Positions 8,981 to 17,313 of a stretch of 64,000 bases of DNA are shown here, in pieces (positions within the stretch are counted from its first letter, which is position 1; each line of letters starts with the position of its first letter). The stretch is from Pseudoclavibacter sp. AY1F1 (GTDB taxonomy: Bacteria > Actinomycetota > Actinomycetes > Actinomycetales > Microbacteriaceae). Location of the stretch: assembly GCF_002931075.1 (NCBI RefSeq), contig NZ_PSTQ01000002.1, positions 186,001 through 250,000 on the forward strand, written 5' to 3'. The translations under genes and the position numbers were made by a program. The notes under the pieces were generated by a model, which was not told where the DNA came from, did not search any database, and saw only the letters and a program-made list of their open reading frames with translations.

Positions 8981-10339
8981 TCACTCGTTCGCTGCAGTGA
9001 AGGCCGCATAATCGGTCTCCAGCGCCTCGGTGAACTGCTCCGGCGTGAGCTGACCGTCGATGAGCCCCTGCAGGGACTGCCCGAGCGTGTCGCCGAAGGT
9101 CGGCGTCGCGTAGTCCAAGTACGGGAGCACGCTGCCCGATTCGGTAACCTCGCCGAAGGCCCCGTAGATGTCGGCGAAGACGCCGGACTCCGGCGCGAGC
9201 TCAGCCGAGTTGTTGACGGGCAGGTTGCCGGTGTCGGCGAGGATCTGCATGGCCTCGTCGCTCGTGAGGAAGTCGATGTAGGCCGCCGCGACGTCGGTGT
9301 TGTCGGCCGCGGAGGTCATCGCGAACGGGAGGCCGGTGCCGCCGGTCGTCGCGAGCGCACCATCGCTGGTCTTCGGCACGAAGAACCCCAGGTCGTCGCC
9401 CATGCTCGCCTCGAGGTCGGCCGCGAGCCAGGAGCCCCCGATCAGGAAGACGCCGTTGCCGCTAGCGAGGGCCTGCCAGGCCGCGTCGTAGTCGGTGCCG
9501 TTGACGCCGCTGTTGAAGTAGCCGTCGTCGACCCAGCTCTTGAGCTCCGTGGCCGCCTCGACGTTCTCCGGCGTGGTCCAGCTGGCGCCAGGGTTGCCGA
9601 GCCCGAGGTTCGTGATGCTCTCCGCATCCACGTACTCACCCTGGAGCGGGCCGAACACGTGCCCGGCCGGCCACTGCTCGATGTTGCCGAGCTGCATGGG
9701 CGTCTCGCCAGCCGCCTTCGCCGTCGCGAGCGCCGCGTCGAACTCGGTCCAGGTTCCAGGCACCTCGACGCCGAGCTTCTCGAGCTTCGCCTTCGAGTAG
9801 AAGATCCCGACGACCTCGCCAACCTGGGGGAGTCCGTACAGGTTGCCCTCGCCGAACACCTTCGCGTCCTCGCTGTACGTCGAGTACTGCAGGATCGACT
9901 CCTGGTAGCGGTCGAACCAGCCGTAAGCCTCCGCGTAGTCGTCGAGCGGGCGCAGCTGGCCGGCCTCGACAAACGCGCCCATCGTGTTGCGGCCGTTGTT
10001 CGCCTGCACGACGTCAGGCGCGTTGTCGTCCGTCAACGCAAGACGCAGCGTGGTCGCCAGGTCATCGAACGCCTGCGAGTTCCGCTCGATCGTGACGTTC
10101 GGGTACTTCTCCTCGAACGCGGCGTTCAGCTCCTCTATCTGCTCGTTCTGCCCACCGCGCACCTCCTGGTCCCACACCGTCAGCGTGACGTCGCCGAACT
10201 GCGAGATATCGGTGCTGATGTCACCGGCAGGCTCGGCGGGCCCAGCCGTCTGTCCCGTGCCTGGGGCGCAACCCGCCAGTGCGAGGGCAAGCGTCAACCC
10301 GCCAGCGACTGCCGCGGTTCTCCGGTGCTTCTGGTTCAT
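8981..10339 (-). CDS. Sugar-binding lipoprotein of ABC importer
   Basis: A 452-residue extracellular solute-binding protein of the family 1 (MalE-like) type. The N-terminus is a lipoprotein signal, a hydrophobic stretch ending in LALAGC, so the mature protein should be lipid-anchored at the Cys near residue 24. The body shows family features such as TLTVWDQEV, VTIERNSQ and DAAWQALASGNGVFLIGGSW. It captures the sugar and delivers it to the two permeases encoded just downstream. The PfkB kinase gene lies 116 bases upstream on the same strand, so all four genes may be one operon. Confidence 0.92.
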   Translation of the reverse strand: MNQKHRRTAAVAGGLTLALALAGCAPGTGQTAGPAEPAGDISTDISQFGDVTLTVWDQEVRGGQNEQIEELNAAFEEKYPNVTIERNSQAFDDLATTLRLALTDDNAPDVVQANNGRNTMGAFVEAGQLRPLDDYAEAYGWFDRYQESILQYSTYSEDAKVFGEGNLYGLPQVGEVVGIFYSKAKLEKLGVEVPGTWTEFDAALATAKAAGETPMQLGNIEQWPAGHVFGPLQGEYVDAESITNLGLGNPGASWTTPENVEAATELKSWVDDGYFNSGVNGTDYDAAWQALASGNGVFLIGGSWLAADLEASMGDDLGFFVPKTSDGALATTGGTGLPFAMTSAADNTDVAAAYIDFLTSDEAMQILADTGNLPVNNSAELAPESGVFADIYGAFGEVTESGSVLPYLDYATPTFGDTLGQSLQGLIDGQLTPEQFTEALETDYAAFTAANE

Positions 10340-10415
10340 GTTCGGCTTCCTTCTTTTGCTGACTGCGGGGGAGCAGGGGGGAAAATGTCAGTGGGGGTGT
10401 GCGCAGGCCTGTTCT

Positions 10416-10467
10416 TCATGGCGCAGGACTGTGCCTCATGGCGCAGGACTGTGCCTCATGGCGCAGG
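10416..10467. repeat. 20-bp tandem repeat at the stop codon of the PfkB gene
   Basis: The 20-bp unit TCATGGCGCAGGACTGTGCC occurs at 10416-10435 and 10436-10455, followed by a 12-nt partial copy at 10456-10467. The partial copy contains the stop codon of the PfkB gene (minus strand), so the array looks like duplication of the stop-codon segment into the 3' untranslated region. Confidence 0.9.
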
Positions 10468-11547
10468 GAAGTGGTCGATGAGCCGAAACGTGGCTTCCGC
10501 GCGGCGCACCGCCCCGGGGCGCTCCGACGGGAGCACATCCTGCAGGAAGCCGTAGCGGCTGATGAGCTCGGCGTCGCCGGAAGCCCGCGTCGTGTCCCAC
10601 CAGTCGGCGATGTCACCCCAACCAGGGGCCGCGAGGGAGCCACCGAACTGCTGCACGGCGAGCGCCGAGCAGAGCGCGGAGAACGTGAGGCGCTGCTCCA
10701 GCGACCAGTCGCGCAGCGTGCCGAGCACAAAGGATGCGCCGAACACGTCGCCAGCGCCCGTCGCGTCGTACGCGCGGACCGGCACGGCGGGAACGCGGAC
10801 CTCCTCGCCCGTCGCGGAGTCGATGCCGATGGCGCCGTCCTTGCCGCAGGTCACGACAACAAGCGGTACGTGCGCTGAGAGGGCGCGGGCCGCTGCGAGC
10901 GGGGAAGCCGTGCGCGTGTACTCGACCGCCTCGCGCTCGTTGGGCAGGAACGCGTAGCAGGAGGCGAGCGGCTCGAGGACGGCCGGGTCCCACGTCCCGG
11001 TGTCGTCCCAGCCGACATCAGCGAAGATCCGCGTGCCCTGCTTCGCCGCCCGCAGCCACCACGGCTCCTGCTCGAGGCTCGACATGACTCCGAGCTCAGT
11101 GAGCGCCGTGCGGCTCGAGACGCCGTCGCTCAGCAGCGCGTCGCTCGAGATCGGGCTCGGGTGCCCATGCGTGATCATGCTGCGGTCGCCGTTCTGCGCG
11201 ACAGAGACCGTCACCGCGGTGTGCCAATTCTCGAAGCGCCGCGAGTGGCTGAGATCGATGCCCTCGTGCTCTTCCAGCAGCTCCCAGCACCAGCGGCCGT
11301 AGACGTCGTCGCCGAAGACCGACGCGAGCGAGGTCGTGAGGCCGAGGCGGCTGGCAGCGACGGCCAGGTTGGCGATGCCGCCCGGAGTCGATCCCATGCC
11401 TTCGGCCCACACCTCGGTGCCGGCGCTTGGTACGCCGTGCAGGTCGGTGAAGACGATGTCGAAGAAGACCGAGCCCGCGAGCACGACGTCGAAGCGCGCA
11501 TCCGCGACCGTATCCGCCTGTGGCATTTCGTGGTGTGCCGAAGCCAT
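10456..11547 (-). CDS. PfkB-family carbohydrate kinase
   Basis: A ribokinase-like sugar kinase of 363 residues. The N-terminal PfkB signature GGIANLAVAASRLG and the C-terminal signature DATGAGDVFGASF, with the catalytic Asp in the GAGD anion hole, are both present. The ATG at 11547 is preferred because AGAGG sits 8 bases upstream; an in-frame TTG at 11568 would add seven residues without its own ribosome site. It lies directly upstream of the sugar importer genes and divergent from the GH4 glycosidase, so it may phosphorylate the imported sugar or a breakdown product. Actual substrate unknown. Confidence 0.87.
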   Translation of the reverse strand: MASAHHEMPQADTVADARFDVVLAGSVFFDIVFTDLHGVPSAGTEVWAEGMGSTPGGIANLAVAASRLGLTTSLASVFGDDVYGRWCWELLEEHEGIDLSHSRRFENWHTAVTVSVAQNGDRSMITHGHPSPISSDALLSDGVSSRTALTELGVMSSLEQEPWWLRAAKQGTRIFADVGWDDTGTWDPAVLEPLASCYAFLPNEREAVEYTRTASPLAAARALSAHVPLVVVTCGKDGAIGIDSATGEEVRVPAVPVRAYDATGAGDVFGASFVLGTLRDWSLEQRLTFSALCSALAVQQFGGSLAAPGWGDIADWWDTTRASGDAELISRYGFLQDVLPSERPGAVRRAEATFRLIDHFPAP

Positions 11548-11667
11548 CGCGCATCCTCTCGCTCTCAACAGCAGTGTCTGAGCTTCAAGTATGTTCGATC
11601 ACTGGTGGGGCGCGCGTGCCAGTTCCCGCGCGGTGGTCGTCGACGCGAAGGTAGAGGTGATGTTCTC

Positions 11668-13026
11668 GTGAAACTCACGATCATCGGTGGCGGAGGCTTC
11701 CGTGTTCCCCAGGTGTTCGAGGCGGTCGCGTCTGACGAGGCCCCGGTGCGCATCGACGAGCTGGCCCTCCACGACGTCTCGCCCGAGCGGCTCGCGATCA
11801 TCCGCGTCATCGTCGAGCGCATCGCGAGCGAGAAGCGCTTCGCCCCGCGCATCACCGTCACGACCGACCTCGAAGAGGCGCTGCGCGGCACGGACTTCGT
11901 ATTCAGCGCCGTTCGTGTCGGCGGGACGGCCGGGCGGGTCGCGGATGAACGCATCGCCCTCGACCTGGGCGTGCTCGGCCAGGAGACCGTCGGCCCCGGC
12001 GGGCTCGCCTACGCGCTCCGCACGATCCCGCTCATGGTCTCGCTCGCCGAGACGATCCGGCGGGTTGCGCCGGACGCGTGGGTCATCAACTTCACGAACC
12101 CGGCAGGCATCGTCACTGAGGCGATGCGGGGTGTCCTCGGTGACCGTGTCGTCGGCATCTGCGACACCCCGATCGGTCTCATGCGGCGCGCTGCGGCGGT
12201 CGCGGGGGCCGGAACGACGGCGAGCGCGGGCGCTCCGAGCGGTGCGTCGACAGTGGCGTTCGACTACGTCGGCCTCAACCACCTCGGCTGGCTGCGCTCG
12301 TTGCAGGTGGACGGCGTCGAGCGACTCCCTGAACTGTTGGCTTCCGATGCCTCACTGCAGCGCATCGAGGAGGCGCGCCTGCTCGGCTTCGACTGGGTGA
12401 GGGCGCTCGGCGCGCTGCCCAACGAGTACCTGTACTACTACTACTTCACGCGCGAGGCGAACGAGAGCATCCGGGCTGCTGCCACCACAAGAGGCGAGTA
12501 CCTCGACGCGCAGCAAGGATCGTTCTTCGCGAACCCCGGCTCGGACCCCCACGAATCTTGGCTGCGCACCCGTCACGAGCGTGAGGCGAGCTACATGGCG
12601 GAGAGTCGCGAGGAGGGAGAGGAGCGGGAGGTCGAGGACGTCGCGGGCGGCGGCTACGAGACCGTCGCGCTCGACCTCATGGCGGCGCTCTCGTCCGGCA
12701 CGCCGGCCACGATGATCCTCAACGTGCGCAACGGTTCGCTCGTTCCAGCGCTCCCCGAGGACGCGGTGGTCGAAGTCGGCTGCGTCGTGGACGCCGACGG
12801 CGTGCACCCGTGGCCGATCGCCCCCGTCGATGGCGAGATGCTCGGGCTCATGATGCAGGTGAAGTCAGCCGAGCGGCTTGTCATCGAGGCGGCGACGCGG
12901 GGCTCTCGCGAGCTCGCGTGGCGAGGTTTTGCCGCACATCCGCTCGTCGATTCCGTGGGCGTCGCGCGCAAGCTCGTCGCCGGCTACAGCGGACACTTCG
13001 AGAGCATCGGGAAACTGCTGCGGTAG
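11668..13026 (+). CDS. GH4 family glycosidase, 6-phospho-beta-glucosidase type
   Basis: A 452-residue NAD+- and metal-dependent glycosidase of family GH4. It begins with a Rossmann loop (KLTIIGGGGFRVP) and shows family motifs INFTNPAGIVTEA, the metal-ligand Cys in GICDTPIG, and the His of GLNHLGW. The GTG at 11668 is chosen because GAGGTGA lies 7 bases upstream and the Rossmann fold begins at once; upstream in-frame codons are antisense to the PfkB gene. GH4 enzymes of this subgroup usually cleave 6-phosphorylated beta-glucosides, but here the neighbours are an ABC importer and a kinase rather than a PTS, so the true substrate may be phosphorylated inside the cell or be unphosphorylated. Confidence 0.88.
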   Translation: MKLTIIGGGGFRVPQVFEAVASDEAPVRIDELALHDVSPERLAIIRVIVERIASEKRFAPRITVTTDLEEALRGTDFVFSAVRVGGTAGRVADERIALDLGVLGQETVGPGGLAYALRTIPLMVSLAETIRRVAPDAWVINFTNPAGIVTEAMRGVLGDRVVGICDTPIGLMRRAAAVAGAGTTASAGAPSGASTVAFDYVGLNHLGWLRSLQVDGVERLPELLASDASLQRIEEARLLGFDWVRALGALPNEYLYYYYFTREANESIRAAATTRGEYLDAQQGSFFANPGSDPHESWLRTRHEREASYMAESREEGEEREVEDVAGGGYETVALDLMAALSSGTPATMILNVRNGSLVPALPEDAVVEVGCVVDADGVHPWPIAPVDGEMLGLMMQVKSAERLVIEAATRGSRELAWRGFAAHPLVDSVGVARKLVAGYSGHFESIGKLLR

Positions 13027-13046
13027 CTCCGGCCGGGAGGCGTCGG

Positions 13047-13074
13047 GGCGGGCGCGGCTTTCGCTCAGCCCGCC
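13047..13074. terminator. Hairpin between convergent GH4 and SDR genes
   Basis: GGCGGGC (13047-13053) pairs perfectly with GCCCGCC (13068-13074) around a 14-nt loop, in the 86-bp gap between convergent genes. It could serve either direction. There is no clear T-tract, so confidence is moderate. Confidence 0.45.
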
Positions 13075-13112
13075 TGGCGGCGAGCACCGGCCTTTGCCGC
13101 GTCTGTATGCGG

Positions 13113-13916
13113 TTACTTGGCGCCCAGTGCCCGACTCATCCCACGCAGCAGGAGCTTGCGGGGCGCGAGCTTTGAGCCGAGGGTCAGGACGGTGTTCACG
13201 GGGCCGGGAACGACCGATGGGCCCGGCCTCGGCTTCTTCAGCTCGCGGAGGGTGATCGAAACGACGCTGCGCGCCGTCATGCGCGGCAGCCCGGAGCCGA
13301 TGTCCTCACCGGCAACCTCGAAGAACTCGGTCGAAGTCGGCCCGGGGGAGAGCGCGACGACGCGGAGGCCTGTGGCCGCCGACTCGGCCCAGAGCGCCTC
13401 AGTGAAGCTGCGCACAAACGCCTTCGTGGCGCCATAGACGGCGAAGCCAGGCGTCGGCTGGTAAGCGGCGACGCTCGCGACGTTGACAAGGAAGCCGTCG
13501 CCTGCCCGCAGCTCGTGGATGTAGGCCTGCGTGAGGTCGACAAGCGCGGCGACGTTCAGGGCGATCCCGGCGCGAACCCGCCCAGGGTCTTCTTCGTGGA
13601 AGGCGCCGCTCGTGCCGAAGCCGGCGTTGTTGATGAGACTCGTCACGCGCACCCCTCGGCGTTCGAGCTCAGCCTTGAGCGAGGATGCGGCCCCCGGCTC
13701 CCCGAGGTCGGCTGCGATTGTCGTCACCGACACCCCAAATCTGCCGCGCAGCTCGGCGGAGAGCTCCTCCAGCTTGGCCTCCCGGCGAGCGACCAGCGCG
13801 AGGTCGCTTCCGCGCGACGCCAGCTGGCGGGCGAACTCAGCGCCGAGGCCCGAACTGGCGCCCGTGACGAGCACAGTCTGAGCGCCGAAACGGAGGGGAA
13901 GCATCCGGGAAGTCAT
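13113..13916 (-). CDS. SDR family NAD(P)-dependent oxidoreductase
   Basis: Classical short-chain dehydrogenase of 267 residues. It has the TGASSGLG cofactor loop, NNAG (about residue 90), and the YGATK catalytic Tyr-Lys pair. The LVARREAKLEEL stretch suggests NADP preference and resembles the DltE/YqjQ-like group. A C-terminal basic segment (KLAPRKLLLRGMSRALG) may be a membrane-associating helix. The ATG at 13916 is preferred; an upstream in-frame start would add 13 unconserved residues. It converges with the GH4 gene and diverges from the next SDR gene. Substrate unknown. Confidence 0.87.
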   Translation of the reverse strand: MTSRMLPLRFGAQTVLVTGASSGLGAEFARQLASRGSDLALVARREAKLEELSAELRGRFGVSVTTIAADLGEPGAASSLKAELERRGVRVTSLINNAGFGTSGAFHEEDPGRVRAGIALNVAALVDLTQAYIHELRAGDGFLVNVASVAAYQPTPGFAVYGATKAFVRSFTEALWAESAATGLRVVALSPGPTSTEFFEVAGEDIGSGLPRMTARSVVSITLRELKKPRPGPSVVPGPVNTVLTLGSKLAPRKLLLRGMSRALGAK

Positions 13917-14163
13917 GTCGCCAATGTACGGGCGAGTCTCTCGCGAAGGCTGCACGTCCAGCGAGCGACGTCCTCACGGCACGGGAAAACCTAGGCGGCC
14001 TACTAAAGCGGACTAATTCCGTGTCAGGTACGTGCCCTCGCCCTAAGGTTGAGATGAACCCCCTCAGTGCCCACGTTCCGCGCCACAGCAGTCTTCGCCG
14101 CGCCAGTTCTGCGGCTCATATCTCACTGAGCGATACGCTCCCTCAGCGCGAAGGACTTTCCCA

Positions 14164-14949
14164 ATGACTCGTACGTACGTCGTCACAGGCTCAGCCACCG
14201 GTATCGGCAGGGCTACGGCCCTCAAGCTCCGAGAAGACGGGCACCGCGTCATCGGTGTCGATCTCTTCGGCGCCGACATCAACGTCGACCTCACAAACGC
14301 CGAAGGCCGAGACGAGCTCGTCGCACAGGCCACGGAGTTGAGCGGCGGCATCATCGACGGTGCCCTCGCGATCGCCGACCGCATGCGCCCATCCTCCGAG
14401 ACCGTCTCCGTCAACCACTTCGGTGCTGTCGCCACGCTGGAGGGACTGCGGCCGCTGCTCTCCCTCTCCGACGCGCCCCGCGCCGCCGTCGTTGCCACGC
14501 TCGTCGCGCTCGAGGAGGTCGACAGTCAACTGCTGCAGCTCATCGAAGCCGGTGACGAGGCGGCAGCCCTCGCCTACGCCGACCAGCTCGTCTCCGACGT
14601 CACGCCTCTGGGGTCATCGGTGCTCTTCACGACCTCGAAGCAGTCGGTGGCGCGCTGGGCGCGGCAGGCCGCGACTCGACCGGAGTGGGTCGGTGAAGGT
14701 ATCGCCCTCAACGTCGTCGCTCCCGGTCGCGCGTTCACGTCGATGACGGCAGGGGCCCTCGAGACGGATGAGGGAAGGGCCGCGCACGGGCGCGACGAAG
14801 CGGTTCGAGCCGGCGAGTTGACAGGGGACGCGAGCCACGTCGCGAACCTCCTCGCATGGCTCACCAGCGAGGACAACGGCTACGTGACAGGCCAGGTCAT
14901 CTACGCCGACGGCGGCGCCGAGAGCACGCGGCGCCCCGCCCTCGTCTGA
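14164..14949 (+). CDS. SDR-fold protein with catalytic Tyr replaced by Phe
   Basis: A 261-residue SDR-fold protein with a normal cofactor loop (TGSATGIGRA) and C-terminal SDR features (LNVVAPGR, GQVIYADGG), resembling 3-alpha-hydroxysteroid-dehydrogenase-like SDRs. At the YxxxK active site the sequence reads FTTSK: Phe155 (codon TTC) stands for the proton-donating Tyr, while Lys159 is kept. The usual catalytic Ser region is also poorly conserved. It may have lost classical dehydrogenase activity or use a different mechanism. The gene stands alone, divergent from another SDR gene, and ends at a strong hairpin. Confidence 0.84.
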   Translation: MTRTYVVTGSATGIGRATALKLREDGHRVIGVDLFGADINVDLTNAEGRDELVAQATELSGGIIDGALAIADRMRPSSETVSVNHFGAVATLEGLRPLLSLSDAPRAAVVATLVALEEVDSQLLQLIEAGDEAAALAYADQLVSDVTPLGSSVLFTTSKQSVARWARQAATRPEWVGEGIALNVVAPGRAFTSMTAGALETDEGRAAHGRDEAVRAGELTGDASHVANLLAWLTSEDNGYVTGQVIYADGGAESTRRPALV

Positions 14950-14985
14950 CTCAGTCCGCGCCTCCACCACCCCGGTGCATCCCGA

Positions 14986-15027
14986 CGACGGGTGCAGGCT
15001 CGTTCGGAAACGAGCCTGCACCCGTCG
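14986..15027. terminator. Strong 17-bp hairpin, bidirectional terminator
   Basis: A perfect 17-bp stem (CGACGGGTGCAGGCTCG at 14986-15002, its complement at 15011-15027) with an 8-nt loop lies between the plus-strand SDR gene and the minus-strand MHS transporter gene, so it can end both transcripts. It has no obvious T-tract on either side. Confidence 0.75.
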
Positions 15028-15087
15028 CATGGCTGCGATCCCATCGAGGATCAGCGGCCGTCAGCGAGGAGACGCGGTGCCGACGGG

Positions 15088-16464
15088 TCAGCGGATGCCG
15101 GCGACCTCGCGCTCGGCGCGCTTCTCCTCGCGCTCGGCGTCCTTCGCCCGCATGGCCTTCTCGTCGTCGAGCCAGTTCACGCCCTTGTTGTTGAGGAAGA
15201 AGACGTAGACGACCAGCGACGCAGCGATCGCGATGGTGACGTAGATGATGAAGAGCGGCACCTGCTGGGCTTCGCCCGCCGCCGTGTAGAGCAGAGGAGC
15301 GGTGCCGCCGAAGAGGGAATTCGCCATGGCGTAGCCGAAGCCGACGCCGAGGGCCCGGATGTGCGTCGGGAAGAGCTCCGCCTTCACGACCGCGTTGATG
15401 GAGGTGTAGCCCGTGAGGATCACGAAGCCGCCGACCAGGATGCCGAATGCCGCGAGCTCGTTAGTCTGCTGCGGCAGGTAGGTGAGCAGGAACCACGTGT
15501 AGAGCACGCCGCCGGCGCCGAAGAACACGAGCAGCGTCTTGCGGCCCACGATGTCGGAGAGCCAGCCGCCGATGGGCTGCAGCAGCATGAGCACGGTCAG
15601 CGCGATGAGGTTCAGGATCGTGCCGGAGATCACGTCGTCGCCGGCAAACGCCTTCTTGACGATGCCCGGCCCCGTCACGGAGTACGTGTAGAACGCGACC
15701 GTGCCGCCCATCGTGATGAGGAAGCAGAGGAGGAGCGGGCGCCACTGGTGCATGATGAGCTCCTTCATCGAGCCGGAGGAGCGCGACTTGCCGTCCTTGA
15801 CCGACTCGATGGCCGACTCGCTGAGCGACTCATCCATGGTGCGGCGAAGATAGAAGACGACGATCGCGGCGACGCCTCCGATGCCGAAGGCGATGCGCCA
15901 GCCCCACTCGGAGATCGCCTCAGTCGGCATGGCAAGCACCATGACGAGGAGCGTCGCCTGAGCAAGCACGTGGCCGCCGACCAGCGTCACGTAGTGGAAC
16001 GACGACAGGAAGCCGCGGCGTCCGCGGATCGCTGCCTCCGACATGTACGTGGCACTTGTGCCGTACTCGCCGCCAGTCGCGAAGCCCTGCACGAGGCGGC
16101 ACATGATGAGGATGATCGCGGCACCCGCACCGATGACCTCGGCTGACGGGGTGAGCGCGATGACGAACGAGCATCCGGCCATGATCGAGACCGAGACGGT
16201 CAGCGCGAGGCGGCGCCCGTGCCGGTCAGCGAAGCGCCCGAAGAACCAGGCGCCGATGGGGCGCATGAGGAAGGTCACGGCGAAGATCGCCCAGATGTAG
16301 ATCTGCGAGTTCTTGTCCTCAGAGTCGAAGAACTGGAACTCGAAGTAGGAGGCGAAGACCGAGTAGACGTAGACGTCGTACCACTCGACGAGGTTGCCTG
16401 CCGAGCCCTTCAGGGTGTTGGAAACTGAGCGGCGCAGGCTGCCCGGCTGTTGTGTCGTCGTCAT
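15088..16464 (-). CDS. MHS-family (metabolite:H+ symporter) MFS transporter
   Basis: A 458-residue, 12-helix major facilitator of the metabolite:H+ symporter branch, like KgtP, ProP and citrate permeases. The N-terminal signature GNLVEWYDVYVYS, the DRHGRR loop between helices 2 and 3 and a RxxxGYxxxAT-like RRGFLSSF region fit the family. Members import organic acids or osmolytes such as 2-oxoglutarate, citrate or shikimate; the substrate here is not readable. The ATG at 16464 has GGAGAAG 6 bases upstream; in-frame upstream ATGs lack this. It diverges from a response regulator-kinase-binding protein operon, a typical layout for a transporter controlled by that system. Confidence 0.88.
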   Translation of the reverse strand: MTTTQQPGSLRRSVSNTLKGSAGNLVEWYDVYVYSVFASYFEFQFFDSEDKNSQIYIWAIFAVTFLMRPIGAWFFGRFADRHGRRLALTVSVSIMAGCSFVIALTPSAEVIGAGAAIILIMCRLVQGFATGGEYGTSATYMSEAAIRGRRGFLSSFHYVTLVGGHVLAQATLLVMVLAMPTEAISEWGWRIAFGIGGVAAIVVFYLRRTMDESLSESAIESVKDGKSRSSGSMKELIMHQWRPLLLCFLITMGGTVAFYTYSVTGPGIVKKAFAGDDVISGTILNLIALTVLMLLQPIGGWLSDIVGRKTLLVFFGAGGVLYTWFLLTYLPQQTNELAAFGILVGGFVILTGYTSINAVVKAELFPTHIRALGVGFGYAMANSLFGGTAPLLYTAAGEAQQVPLFIIYVTIAIAASLVVYVFFLNNKGVNWLDDEKAMRAKDAEREEKRAEREVAGIR

Positions 16465-16650
16465 TGACTTCTCCATCGTCGTTGATCTGCTTCTGCCATC
16501 GGGGTGGAGCCCCGGCCCCACCTCGGTGTGGGTGTACTCGACAACTTTCGGCAGTTCGCAAGGGGCGGCGGGCGGATCCTTACATTCCCTTTACGTCTTG
16601 ACGAGGGGCATCGGCGGCGGTGTTGCCCGCCGCGCGCCTACCATTGGTGC

Positions 16651-17313
16651 ATGCGTGTGCTCGTCGCCGAGGATGACGCGTCCGTCTCCGCCGCCCTCAC
16701 GGCTGTCCTCGGGCGTGCCGATCACGCCTGCCTGCAGGTCGCCCGCGGCAGCGACGTGCTGCTGCAGCACCGTGACGTCGAGCTAGTGCTGCTCGACCTC
16801 GGCCTCGAGGACATGGACGGGATCGAGGTGCTCAGGCGGCTGCGTCAGGTGAGTCAGGTGCCCGTCATCGTGGTCACGGCGCGCGGCGACGAGCGTTCGA
16901 CGGTGCGCGCCCTCGGGCTCGGGGCTGACGACTACCTCGTGAAGCCCGTGCGCATGCACGAGCTGCTCGCCCGTATCGACGCGGTCGCCAGGCGGCGGGC
17001 GCCGGCCACGGAGCCGGAGGTCGTGCAGGTCGGCGAAGCCCGCATCGAGCTGCTCGCCCGACGGGTGGCGGTCGGCGACGACGAGGTGTCGCTCACGCCC
17101 ACCGAGTTCGAGCTCCTCGCCGTGCTCGCGAAGCGCGTCGGCCGGGCTGTCAGTCGCCAGGAGCTCCTCGACCAGGTGTGGGGTGACGCGTACGCAGCGA
17201 CCTCGCGGTCGTTCGACGTGCACCTCGCGCAGCTCCGCCAGAAGGTGCCGGCCGTCGCGATCACGACGATCCGCGGGTTCGGCTACCGGCTCGAGACGAA
17301 GCCGGCGCCGTGA
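16651..17313 (+). CDS. OmpR-family response regulator (TctD-like)
   Basis: A 220-residue two-component regulator. The receiver domain has the acidic pair in AEDD, the phospho-acceptor Asp at about residue 49 (LLDLGLEDMDG), the conserved Thr in VTARG and Lys in LVKPV. The C-terminal winged helix (LTPTEFELLAVLAKRVGR... TIRGFGYRLE) is OmpR/PhoB type. ATG 16651 gives a receiver starting at its first strand. It overlaps the kinase gene by 4 nt. In TctDE-type systems this regulator switches on carboxylate transport genes; the divergent MHS symporter is the obvious target. Confidence 0.92.
   Translation: MRVLVAEDDASVSAALTAVLGRADHACLQVARGSDVLLQHRDVELVLLDLGLEDMDGIEVLRRLRQVSQVPVIVVTARGDERSTVRALGLGADDYLVKPVRMHELLARIDAVARRRAPATEPEVVQVGEARIELLARRVAVGDDEVSLTPTEFELLAVLAKRVGRAVSRQELLDQVWGDAYAATSRSFDVHLAQLRQKVPAVAITTIRGFGYRLETKPAP

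Noticed and set aside
8519-10555. 678-codon plus-strand frame across the sugar permease and binding-protein genes
   Set aside because: It is antisense to clearly recognised importer genes and shows only low-complexity Arg/Val/Glu composition.
11161-11667. Upstream extension of the GH4 gene
   Set aside because: It runs antisense to the PfkB gene; the GTG at 11668 has a ribosome site and starts right at the Rossmann loop.
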